A stretch of DNA of 64,000 nt from Tubulanus polymorphus (Eukaryota > Nemertea > Palaeonemertea > Tubulaniformes > Tubulanidae): contig NC_134028.1 in assembly GCF_964204645.1 (NCBI RefSeq), positions 3,570,501 to 3,634,500 on the forward strand, read 5' to 3'. The translations under genes were made by a program, and so were the position numbers. The notes under the pieces were generated by a model that was not told the DNA's origin, searched no databases, and was given only the letters and a program-made list of their open reading frames with translations. Below, in pieces: positions 1 to 12,400 of the stretch (position 1 is its first letter; the number at the start of each line of letters is the position of its first letter).

Positions 1-3000
1 GGAGAGGTGCGGATCTGCACTTTTACCGCGACAAGTCATTAAGACAACATCACTCGGTACAGAAGGAAGAGAAATACAGATTGTATGATCTCACATCTTG
101 ACCGTTACCTCTCAGAGACGTAGCATCGGGTCGAATTAAAAAAATTATCAATGATCAGAATTTACTTCCGGGTTGGTTTATTCCATCGCCAAAAGATGGC
201 GGAACCTCCTATTAGTAGATAATAAAACACGTAACTGGATATACAATAAAGCACGGAATTGGAATATCACAGATGACTTGCGATTGCCTTACGGGCCCGT
301 TCGGTTTGCAAAACGGCGGGATCTGGGGATTCTAAAAATCTTTTTTAAAGCAGCATCCCCTCAAGAAGGGATGGATGTAAGGAGATTTATGGATCCAGGT
401 CCGCCGCACTTTGAAGTTCGATCCCACATCACCCGTTCAGACTCATGCCAAACTCCGCGGGCCGGATTTCCATACTTTTTCGGCTCAGGACAGCGACGGT
501 CCGGTGCATTCTCGGCGGCGGTTGAGGTTTTGACATTGGAAAGCCGCCTGGAATCGACAATATGTTTCGATATTGTCTTGAAGAACTGTAATCTGTCATC
601 CCGAGGGATACCCTGCCTCGCCACGATCGAAGTGTGCACTACAGCGGTGCCCTCCTCGTGGAGGAGGAGAGCCGGATGGAGTTGGGTGACAGTCTTCCAG
701 ATTGAATGCCGGCGGAAACATCCGCGTGTCACATTACTCTCATTAGAAATCTCAGCTGCTCAAACAATTATCGCCTAGTCGGGATGATCAAAGGCTAGTG
801 ACTGTCCGCTAATTATTGGTTATCGCGTTCGTCGCTGAAAGTCTTCATTCACAAGTCAAATGGTCGATAATTCGGGAGCATCGAGCTGTCGAAAAGTTAA
901 TTGTACCTTCAATGAAGCGCGCAACAAACTGTCAGTGACAGTTGTAAGCTCGACGTCAGCCATTCCGAATCAACTATGTGACTTCAAGAGGCGACTGTGA
1001 ACATCTATATGGAAATTGCAAATAATGCACCCTCCAGAAAACTAATTCTCTGTAGCCAGGGAGTGCATGTGACCTTGGAGTATCCAAATGATTACTTCAC
1101 GATGTGACGTAATAGTTATCAGAATTTATGAATGAAAATCCTTATGGCTAATGACGTATTCATTTCAACCAAACACCGACCGGGTCATTCGGTGCGTTTG
1201 CGTGTGGGCGGTATTAAACCACTAGACCCGCTCCACCATTTATTCAGATATTCTTGACTGCAATTCTTGTAATATTACTCCACAAGATGCAATCAAGTAA
1301 AAAGAATAATGTCAATGTTCGCGTCCGAGAGAAGACCGCATAATGATCTTCGAAATTCAAATTCGAATCGTATTGATGACATCTAAATATCAATGCTGGG
1401 ATAAATTGAATGCACGTATGACTAGTTGAACGATATCAAGTGAAATGTTTGACGAACAGGGCTATCTGAATAATTTCCCCAGCCTCGCGCAGATAATGGA
1501 GAACACCGATATTATGGAAATGGGTAATTTGTATGCAGAAAATCACTCTGCGCGGTTAATGTCCATTTTATGATGAGTGAGTAATAATTTCACGATCTCT
1601 AACACGGTTATAATGAACCCATAGAGTCCATGCTGCCCGGCGGAGGGAGCAGTACCGAGCGCGGCGGCATCGCTTTGATCTGAGGTGTATCGCGTTATGA
1701 CAAAGCAATCAATCATGGCGGCGGCGTCTCTGATGTCGTCTGCTGGGTAGCACGTGATAAACACGCCGCTTATCCGATCAGAGAATAAATGATACACCCG
1801 GCACCATTCACCCAGTTGGATAGATTTTGATCTGACGGTGCAATGCGGGATAAATAAAAACATTACCGCGCCACCAGATCAAAGACGACGTTGCTTACAC
1901 CCCGAAATTGAACAAATTAGATTCAGACTCAACTCACATTAACGTATGATTAATCGCCCAAAATTATTAATGAATATTTGAATATATAGCGTCTGGTTTT
2001 CGAGCGTGTTACGTGTATATTTCCCCTCAGAAATACTAAAGCCTTGCTTCACACACGATTGATGAAAATCAAGGGGATCCCGAATAGTATAGTATTCTCA
2101 TTCCGAAATTCATGGAATAAGTTGACGCGGAAATCGCGCCCGGTGTACGGTGCTGAGTTGATGGAAGTCACAGCTCATTTAACAATTGGTAATTATTTTG
2201 TTGCTCGTCTCGGATTAATTAATGAACTTCTTCGTCGACGATGAATTATAAACGCATTAGCTCGCTCCGGGGACAATGCCGTCGCGGCGGCGCGCGAGAA
2301 TTTCTTCAAAACCTATAGCTCCGCGACGGTTTTCAATGGTAGACAATCATAAGCCGTTTCGGGGAATTGACCATTGTTTGAGCACCGCAGAATTTACCGA
2401 CTTGCCAAAAGTACTTTTAAGTGGCCGCCGTGAGCCTTCTATTGCACACATTCTATCGAATGAATGAATGAAATGGCTTACAGCGCCGTTTGAAAAGTTT
2501 ATTTTCGCAGAGCCTGCATTACCCGCGCGAATACTACAACCCCAACAAACAGGAGATATGGTAATCTTAAAAAGTTCATCGTCAATTTCAACTTAGTAGA
2601 TTTTACCAGCGAATATAGCATTTATACAGCCGATTCGTTGCAAAGGCGACAGAAATATCAACCCGTCGAAGTATTTTATTTTTATGGGCGATTGGCCTGT
2701 GATTTGTGATTGGAGCGGTGAGATCAAAGCGAATTGACGTCACGGAGTTAGAGAATTGTCGGTGCCTTTGATGTGTAAATGGCCAACTTTAACAACATCC
2801 TGCGCTAGTTAAGTGTACGGATCGATACGATTTATATGTTGAAGTGTATTTGGACAGTAAGCGCAGAGGTAAGAGGGATTTTATCACATCTACGGTAACC
2901 CCCTAATATTTCTACCCTTTTACTCCCTCCCTGTACAAAAAGTACGGTGCCTGTTTGTCCAGGGTTAGAGCTTAAAAATGGTCAGTATCGCGGCGCTTTT

Positions 3001-6000
3001 ATTTTCTTTCTCCAGTAACGATAACTAGATACAACCTTTGACGGTTGAAATTTTGGTAAATACGATGTATGGATTTTTTTTCAAAACACCGCTTCGTTTT
3101 GAATGTAAGCAAAAATCAACCAAATTCCGATGGTGTTTGATATATAATATGTCGCACGAGATAAAACGGTCGAAAACATTATAAATAGGAATTGAAACTA
3201 TATCATTCATCTCTATCGGTACGCGCTAAGGCAAAGAAATTTTTTGCTTTGATCCCTGACACTAGAATTTTTCCTATACATCATTTTATCGCTACTCGTT
3301 GTGTGTGTGTATGAGTGGGGTTTCCGAAGGGCACTCGGTCGATTAATATTAGCTTTTGTTTTTTTGCCGAATAACTCAAAATTCTGACCTTTTACATGTC
3401 TAAACAATCAGATGCTAGTTTTAATACGTAAATTGACTGGAATTATCAGTTTTGTGAGCGGTTGTTAATAGAATTATTAGTGCAACAATGTCCCATTTGG
3501 CGCCTGGCTAATTTACATAAAGAGTAATGGCGGCCGCGTGTTCGTCAGTTCGCTGTGAGGGTTCGCTGTCTTCAAAATTGGAGATATTTCGCTTTTAGGT
3601 CGACGGTATTTATATTTTAGTGGTACGTTTGTTTTCGTGAACTTGTGGATGAAGTGTCGGCAAAATTTCAGCTTTATAGGTGCCTTATTAATGGCGCTAC
3701 AGTCGTTTGAAATGGCAAAATTTGACTTGACCTGAATAACTCGCTGACTGACTTGAGTCTATCCTCTTTCTACAGCTCTGTATGCGGTATAGGCCTGTTT
3801 ATTTGTAGTTTAGGTTTAGAGTAGGGTCGTATATAGTAGGTTAAGAATATGTTTGAGTAGTTTATTAGAACCTTCTTATGCTAGCCCTGCATGTTATTTT
3901 TTAATGCGCCAGTGTGATGGTTGGCTTAAGGGTCAGACTCAAGAGGGTGAATTTTTAGTTTGTAAATCGACATGGCCAACGTACCAGTCCTGAAGGGTTG
4001 TTCGTAATATTATTTATAAGGATACCTTAGGTTCATTCTTGAACGGTAGTAAGTACACATCCTGTCTCCATCTCTTCCCTGCTTCACAGGGATTTGAACC
4101 TGATTGCATGAAGACTCTGCGACAGGCCTACTAGTACTACAGCTGTAGGCTTCTGCGCAAACCTACCTAAATGGACCCAGCAGCCTGTTGTAGTTGTTGG
4201 TCCGAATGTGGCAGAGTATCGACACCATCTCGGGTTTTTATCCCTGCTGACAGATGAAGGGTGGCACAGGTTTTCCTTAGCTAAGTAGCATTAAGGATAT
4301 CATTTGGTCACTGTCTGTAAGAAGAAATACAAAGATGCTCTTATAAAGATGATCGGTTTTGCTCAAATTAGGATAGTTGGTCTACCACTCATTATACCAG
4401 TATTACAGATAGGCCTAGACCAAGTGGGCCTTGTTTATGATAAGTAAAGCAGGCTCATCCTAGCACCACAGCATAAGCCATAAAACTCAACTTATAACCA
4501 GTAGGCCTATTATCTTAATGTCTTACGATACTGCGATGTACTTTTGTGGTGGATTTTGTTATCATAGGTAACATTTAAGTTTTATGTTGCCTTGTCGTTA
4601 TCAGAAATCGGGAACCTTTACAGAATCAATAATGCATTAAACGTTGACACAAACCTAAAATTAGAATTGAGGAGTTCTGTCGTGGGCCCAGAATCCGTAT
4701 AAAGCTTAGATTGAATTATTGTCGGATCGTTAGAAAATGTCTGTTTTTAATTCATTCACATCAATTTTTCCTCGTTTCGCGAACGGCTGCTATTGAAATA
4801 GGGCTCCAGTTGTTTACAAATATGCAGTACATTGAATGTAAATTCTTCCCGGAACAATACAAGTCGAAATCCGCTTTAGGCATCGAATAATGTGTTTTTG
4901 TAATTATTAATGGTGGTTGTACTTTGAAGTTCAAATGGCTATCTACAATCTTATTTCATTTATGACTTCCTGTGTTACTGTTTAAATTGCTTTTATGTTG
5001 CCTGCACTTTATAAGTAATTGCGATGTGGCGTAATAAAAACACTTCGTCTTATAAGGTCAGTTCTAGTTTGGTATGCGCTATTGCTATTACGTTACTTTT
5101 ATCAATTTGCCCTTAAAACTAGCCCGCGTGCTGTGCATATAAAAATGTCTAAAATCTTCGCATAAAAATGAGTTGAGCGATTACTCGTACCCAAGAGACA
5201 AAGTACTAGATAAAAACGTTGTAGGCTATCGTCTTGTCCCAAATGATCTCCCCTTAAGGTTTGTATTTACAGGCTTAGAAATATGTTATGCCTATCTGGC
5301 ACTTGCTTTGATGTTTTGACATAAATCGGATCTGGGTGGCTTTGCCAATTATGCACTTTACCCTGGTTGGTATATATTTTCGTTTGCCTTTGATTTTCTG
5401 ATAGATGCAAGAGCTCGGCATGCTTAACCTTTGACAAACGATCTTAGGGTCTCTTTAGAAGTTAACAGCCAGTCTAGCGAGCTACTTAATTCATTTTTCA
5501 TCTTGAAGGATCATAAACGTTACTTGTTGTCATCATTTCGAGCGCTCGCGCTGCTGCGAGGATATCGCTGTCTCGCGCTGCGGCGCAATTTCTCGCCGCC
5601 GAACTTTGTTCTTGTTATGATTTCGATGTATTATGGAGCTACCGTACTTTTAACTTGTATTCGAGTTTGATCCGCGACTGGGAAATTGCTTTTGCTCTTT
5701 TGCTTAAAAGCGCTTTTTATCGGAGAAAGTACCACTCGCGTTTGACATCAGAGGGAAAAATGAAGTAAACTGTTTAAAAGCAACTTGTTTAACCGCGGAG
5801 CTCGCGAGCGCGCGTCGAGTTTGATGATATTTTCAGAAGTTTGGATTATACATCGTTTCAATATATTTACATGTATAGGCTATCGGTAAAGTAGGTTTCG
5901 TTGAAAGTCAGTTATAAGATAAACTTTGAAAATAAGTCCTGTCGTGGACCTTTCTTATAGGATAACGAGCGATTTTTCGAAAAAATATCGCAATAGCCTT

Positions 6001-6357
6001 CGAATGCCTAACTGGTGATTTGTCATTCTTAGGCGAGTTGCTCAAAAGTTGGTTACAGTTAACTGGTGGACAAATACCATGGTAACAATGCAATGTCAAT
6101 TGTCACTATGGCTTTTATCTACTGGTTAACTCTAACCAACTTTTGAGAAACTGAGAGCCCCTCTTGTTTTTAAGTAGTTTTATTGTCAAGTTTCTGTTTG
6201 AAATGCTGATATCTTTAAACGGAGAATCAGTTTTCTATTGTCATCCAATGTCGTGTATGTTTGACATTTCGTATTTTATTCATGCTCTGAACATCTTGGC
6301 ATCTTCACTACTTCACGTTCCTGAGAATCAATTTTGTTTTTCTATTGAATATTTCAG
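1..6357. other. Upstream flank of Axin, no gene recognised
   Basis: I see no exon here that I can assign to a family. Open frames exist on both strands at 173-778 (+) and 361-732 (-) but carry no motif I recognise. The stretch holds eight copies of the heptamer CTTTGAT/ATCAAAG (starting at 787, 1673, 1878, 2723, 2766, 3247, 5306 and 5388), the TCF/LEF core, which fits a regulatory flank of a Wnt-pathway gene. An ATGGCGGC word near 3527 resembles a YY1 site and could mark a promoter or first noncoding exon, but this is a guess. The true transcription start of Axin cannot be placed from sequence. Confidence 0.5.
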
Positions 6358-6468
6358 TGAACAGGAAGGGATGGTCGTACGATCCATCGTCGTCAATTCT
6401 CAGATAATCCGACGAACAAGAAGCAAGCGTTTAATTCGTGTTTCGCGCGCGCATAATTCGGCCTCGAG
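6358..6468 (+). other. Axin 5' UTR part of first coding exon
   Basis: A good acceptor (TTGAATATTTCAG) ends at 6357, so the coding exon probably begins at 6358 and is joined to an upstream noncoding exon that I cannot place. An in-frame TAA at 6457-6459, four codons before the ATG at 6469, shows that this ATG is the first in-frame methionine. The leader contains an upstream ATG, described separately. Confidence 0.5.
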
Positions 6469-6472
6469 ATGA
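6371..6472 (+). promoter_or_regulatory. uORF overlapping Axin start (ATGA)
   Basis: ATG at 6371 sits in a strong context (G at -3, G at +4). It opens a 33-codon arginine-rich frame that ends at TGA 6470-6472, overlapping the Axin ATG (6469-6471) as ATGA. If the leader exon begins at 6358 as the acceptor suggests, most transcripts would carry this uORF and Axin translation would depend on leaky scanning or reinitiation. If transcription starts inside the leader, the uORF could be skipped. Confidence 0.45.
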
Positions 6473-9400
6473 GTCTTGAGGTTCAACCGTACCTGACCGA
6501 CTCGGGCGGCGGCGGTAATTTCACCGAGGACGCGCCGCGCCCGCCGGTGCCGGGCGAGGAGAACGACAGCACGTGTAACTCGGGCAACTCGACTCGCAGT
6601 TACGGCTCGCTGAAAAGTCGCGGGTCCAGTCGCGGTTCGACGAAACAAAAGGAGATAATTCACTCGCCGGCGGCGACTCCGCGCCAGTCGAATCTGAAAG
6701 GATGTACGCACGGAGCTTACGGGGACGACGAGGCGCCGTTAGGCTTCGAACCGGAGGGTAGCGTTTCCAATTCGCCGCCGTTCACGGAAAGCAGCACGCC
6801 GAGCTATCTGAAATGGGCCGAGAATATGAATTTCCTGCTCGAGGATAGCGAAGGCGTGAAACTGTTCAAGGAGTTTCTCGCTCAGGACAGCTGCGCGACG
6901 CCGCTCGACTTCTGGTTTGCGTGTCAGGGATTTAAGAACAACGTGCCCGCGTCGGACGCTCAGAAGATCTATCAGCTAATCAAAATCATCTACAAAAACT
7001 ACATCAAAGGCGACGGCGGGATTAATATACAACCGGAAACAAAACGCGTCATCGTCGAGAAAGTGACGAAAAAAGATCACCTCGATCAGACGATATTCGA
7101 CGACGCGCAGGTCGAGGTCGAGACGACCATGCGTAATTCGTTGTATCCGTCGTTTTTGAAATCGGATAATTACGTGCAATACGTTCAGACGGGCGGCGAG
7201 AGTCCGAAGACTAGTACGACGAATAGTTCGAACAGCGGGTCGAATTCGGCGCGGCCGACGTCCGGAATATTGCCGACCGTTCACGAGGATTCCGAGTTAC
7301 AACACGAGGATATCACGGCGTCGAAAGTGACGGCGCCGTTGACCAGTCGGACGTTACACGCTACGCGGTTCATGAGAGCCGAACTGAGTCCGCGTAAACC
7401 GGATGTACTGTTACCCGGGTGAGTATCGTTATCGTCAGGAACTCGGCTGAGAATCAGCGTCGTTTATATCCCTAAACCCTACCAAACTTAAACCCTAACA
7501 AAACTTACAGCTGACTGAGGGATTTCTTGGGTCCCTCGCCTGACAATTTTCTAGTTTTAACCCTTTCAGTGCTGATTAATCAATACCCTATCGTGCTGGA
7601 GATAATTAGAAAATTTTGAAAAATTTCACCCTAGTGTGTTGAATAATGGGTGTACCACTATAGTACGTCTACACCGTGGTGCGGTGTATCGTTAGTTACT
7701 AATATTTCACTGTTTGACAGGCACTGCTGTCTTTCAATAGATAAAAACTAATTACTATTTACACCAATACACCGCAGTGCGGTGTACTAGCAAAATCCAT
7801 CACCGATTCATACACAGTGTAGATGCACTGAAAGGGTTATTAACTTCTTAACTTAAGAGATAATGAAGAAGGTAAGAATTGTAAGTCGCCAGTACCCTCC
7901 CTTATGAAAATGTTGATCTTAAAGATCAGGTGATACTCTTCGGTTTCTCGAGTGAAGTTCAGTTTTTCTCAGATATGAATTAACAATATACGAGGAGGTC
8001 TCTGAAACGGCAGTTATACGCGATTAATATTACCCTCCGATCTCCGATTACCCTCTGATTGTGAGAGGTTGTCACACGGGTTTCACATTCGCTCGGCGGA
8101 GATCGCAGCCATATTTCATGTTTATTCTTTGAAATGAACACGGACACCAGAGGATCGGGTTCTGTTTGTTTTGAATCCTATCTTACCCCTCATCTCAGCG
8201 AATAGGAGATGCAGTTTTATCGGGTTTTTTCGTCGTTGCCCACATGCCGCTGAAGAAACCTAGGCCCCATGAGAATGATTATCATTCGAACAGCAGCTGA
8301 ATTGTCAGTAGAAGTGTGGCTTCCTTTTGTCACACGCAGGATGGTGAGTCAACTTTTATGGTCAGTGGAAGGAGAGGGTATTATATAGAGTTCGTCCGGT
8401 GCAGCTAGACATTCAGATCCTTAGTTCTCTCATATTTATTGGGTCCAATAAACATATGAAGCAAACTTAGCTCGAATATTAGGATATATTGTTTTATGAC
8501 CGTTTAGTTTGAAAACCTTATCTCGTTGCTACGTATCATAAAACAAATTGAATGCATTATATATTTGCGCTGCAAACCGGTGTAAAGCATCGTTAGTATG
8601 AACGGTATATTTTAATTGAAATGTTTCTCTCTGTAATAAATTAATTATTCCTCAATTCGCGATTATAACCTTAAGGATTTAGATGCTACGTATTGTTCCC
8701 TTTGAAGTCCCCGCATAATTGCCATCATCGCCATCATAGATGATGCATTGTGTGTATTTGATCTCTAGTTCTAGCGGTGCAGCCCAGCGATTTGCGTCTC
8801 TATAAAGTTTATCAGGGGATAGATCTGGGTCGAGGCAGTCCAGGTTTTCTGGGTTTATTCCCAGAACTGCTGTAACGCAGCACTATGTAATATAGTAAGT
8901 TCAGTGTTCTCACACTGTTCGGTGGATGCAGGTGAACCTGCAGCAGCACTTTATAGTATCTAGTGTATATAGGAAGCAGCAGCAGCAGCAGCAGCCACTG
9001 GTTTTATTATTGCCTCTCCCCTATCTGAGACAAGGCCAACCGACCTACATGATAATATCAAGCTTGTTACGTAGGGATTCGGTTGGGTGAAGCGAAGGGG
9101 AGCAGTTTTAGTTTTAGTCATTCGGCGTTAGTTTATGGTTTAGAAGATGTTTATACGCGCCGCGGATGAAGAAGTCCGTGGCAGTCAGCGGTAACTGTAT
9201 CCAGTATCCGTGGCAGTCAGCGGTAACGGTACTCGGTATCCGTGGCAGTCAGTGGTAACGGTACTCGGTATCCGTGGCAGTCAGCGGTAACGGTACTCGG
9301 TATCCGTGGCAGTCAGTGGTAGCGGTACTCAGTATCGGTGGCAGTCAGCGGTAACGGTAGTTGGTATCCGTGGCAGTCAGCGGTAACGGTACTCGGTATC

Positions 9401-12400
9401 CGTGGCAGTCAGCGGTAACGGTACTCGGTATCCGTGGCAGTCAGCGGTAACGGTACTCGGTATCCGTGGCAGTCAGTGGTAACGGTACTCGGTATCCGTG
9501 GCATTCAGCGGTAACGGTACTCGGTATCCGTGGCAGTCAGCGGTAACGGTACTCGGTATCCAGTTCGCGATACCATTAGAGATCAAAAAGTTTGCGGCGG
9601 TTCTGAAGACATGAAGTTGTAATATGAAATTGAGTCTCTCTGATTTTAGTTGATCACCGTCCGTCGTAATGCGGTAAAACTGTTGTTTAAAAGAAACAAT
9701 CGATGCGAACGAATGTTCGTAGAATCTTTACCCGCACGAGATTAAAGGATGATTCGATGGGTACCTTGAAATCTAAATACGGATCACCAATTAAGGTGCT
9801 GGGGACGAATGACAAGTTAAACATTGACCGGTTGATGTAGAAATGCTGCCTCCACGTTTTGATAACCGACCTGGTTTAAGTTCTTATAGGTCAATCAGTG
9901 ACAGGGTTCTTTCATAATCATGTGATGCCAGTTCATTTTCCCTGAAAATCGGGGAATTTCGACTCTTTTCGTGAAAATCAGGGAATTTGAATTTTTTTGG
10001 TGTCTGGTTTTTCTCGCTGGTGACAAGTGGCGCAAAGATTGAACCTCGTTAGAAGTAACAGCCTCTTATATCTCATGATTTAATGGGAGAATATTTGGTC
10101 CGGGGTCCGGGGAAATAGACTTTAAGATTTTGTGACCTCTACGAACCTTGGGTGTGGGTGATTTTGTTTTTAAAAACGAAATTCAAGATATTTACTGCCA
10201 CTACATTCAACTAGTGGCATCGATCTCTAATATTAGTGGTATGAAAATGAATCGTCTCGGAGGCTAAGATTATCGTGATCTGCGTTTGCTTTCGCGTGTG
10301 TGCACACCGGCGCGGTTTTATGTTGTTCCTGCGAAATCCGTGTGCGCTTTTATCTATTGTGTTTGCGCATAAAAGGAGAAACATCCTTCGGGCGAAAAAG
10401 CTCGCCGCTAAAGAACGGGCTGAATTATGCGCGGGTACGGCCTTTCTTTACGCGGCACAAGAGATATATCGACTCAAATGGGTCAGACGACGCATAGCGC
10501 GCAAACTAGAATAATCGTCGTGTATTAAATGCTAGAAAAAAATTGCAGGGTCGCGGTAATAAAAAACACTGGCGGGGTCGCGGGTCGCGCTCGGTCGTTT
10601 TGTGCGCTGTTTGAATGCATTAATTTTCTCGCGGCTCGATAAATCATTATAAATCGATTTACCGTTTCAATTGTATATCATTAGAATGAGGTTTTCACTT
10701 CGACGATCGAATATAATTCCGAATTCGCCGACAAATCAATCGTTGACTTTTCAACGTAGAACTGTTTTGTATACGGGTTTTTAGATCGCGATATATTTGC
10801 AGACTGAACTGAGAAACTAGATACCTCAGCCCCGGGGGCCCGCGGTTCTTACAATGGAATCTTTGGTTGATTTTTCCCTGCATGGAGAATCAGGAATTCC
10901 TGACTTCTTTGACAAAGTTCACAGAATTTGAATTTTGTGTGTCTTGTTGTTCTTGCTGGTAATGATCGGCAGGAACCTATTCATAAGAAACCGTCCTCAC
11001 CGAGGATAATCAATGAATTTTGGATTCCATCATCTGTAAGAACCTTGCAACCCATATTATTTATGTCCCTATTCCATTGCAGTTAACAGTTCATCGGCCC
11101 CTTAATCACGTACTAATAATCATAATGATATAATTGAATGATGATTCTGTATATTTCAGGACGTATGGCAGTGGGTCAGGGCGGGTACCCAATCCTTATC
11201 ACGTGTCGTACGCTCCAGTTTCTGCTCAGGACAGCGAACTACAGAGTCTATCCAGTGATGCCCTCACCGATGAAACCATGTCACTGACGGATAGTAGTGT
11301 GTAAGTATGATAACTTTCAAAACAAGAAACGTTCCTCTGTTAAGAATACAGTCAACCTTACATACCGCCCACGACAGTACACGATTACATACGAGTCCTT
11401 GAATTCGAGTCGAAAAAGTCCACGAAAGTCATTAAATGAGAGAACCTGATCATGGACACCATGAACCCGGTTCTAAGACAATATATAATAGGGAGGCTGC
11501 ATTCTCAGCGGACAAACATGACATTAGTTTGGTATGATGGTTTGTCAGGGGTAGAATATTCACCGGACTGTTTTTCTCAGTTGTTATCTGTGTCTGTATT
11601 TCTGGTATTAAGATGAATAAATGCGGCTACATGTATTTGATCGTATTGTACGTGAGGCGTGTGCGATCTGTCGGAGGAAGTGTCGTGTGATCCGTCGGAG
11701 GACGTGGCGTCTCTTTCTTCAATCCGAGAAGCTGGAGTAATATGCCGTGATTCTGTAAGATGGCAGATATGTGTCTCCGGTGCTGATGTCGTCAACTCGG
11801 TAGAGATGTCGCTAGTGATTTGAGATCGACCAGCATCAGCAGCCTACATTCAATGACAGCTGAGGACAATAAAGGAACATCTTAGTATTGATGATTAGTC
11901 AGACAGAGGGTCTGGGATTCTCCTTTTATTTTCTGATAAACTAAGCCTGCTCGATGTATTTTTAGAGGCATCTCAATCGCGCTGAAATTTTTGGTCCAGA
12001 TTTTTCCAGACACTTAGGTGGATTGCGTGCTCCATTTTTCCCCCCTACTAGACGAGAATGACAGATTCCGACCTTACCTAGAGAAATATCGCATTGCTCC
12101 ATTAGCCACACATTGTAAAGGCGTAGTTGATCACTGTTTAAATGTATTGTTATAGACTTATTGAAATCAATTTTTTCCCCGCAGCTAATAATTCGGTAAC
12201 AGTACGGTTCACTCATCGCGGGCCTAATTTCATGTTTAATTACAGCCTCAATTCTCGACTTAGTGTCGAATTTCATTTCTCTCATACATAAAAGGACGTG
12301 GTTATTATGCACGCGATTTATCACAGACCGGGCTTAATCAGTTCGCTGTTTGAAGTTTGTGTCATCATCTTTTGATGGTTATTAAACGACTGCAGGGCTC

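Larger units (their letters stand above)
7419..11159 (+). other. Axin intron 1
   Basis: No exon seen. It contains a piggyBac-like MITE (7561-7836), a (GCA)n run near 8974-8995, a 12-copy 32-bp minisatellite (9175-9558) and two copies of a dispersed repeat whose body includes GGGAATTTGAAT (about 9935-10090 and 10886-11030). Confidence 0.7.

Noticed and set aside
4080-4160. Possible tRNA on the minus strand from a GGTTCAAATCC word
   Set aside because: No matching A box at the right distance and no closing acceptor or anticodon stems.
6164-6468. 102-residue open frame upstream of Axin as an N-terminal extension
   Set aside because: It is in a different frame from Axin and ends on the Axin ATG; only its last part is of interest, as the uORF.
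9175-9558. CRISPR-like regular array
   Set aside because: Units are contiguous with no spacers, and this is an animal intron.
11962-12324. 120-residue minus-strand open frame in Axin intron 2
   Set aside because: No recognisable domain and ordinary intronic composition; probably chance.
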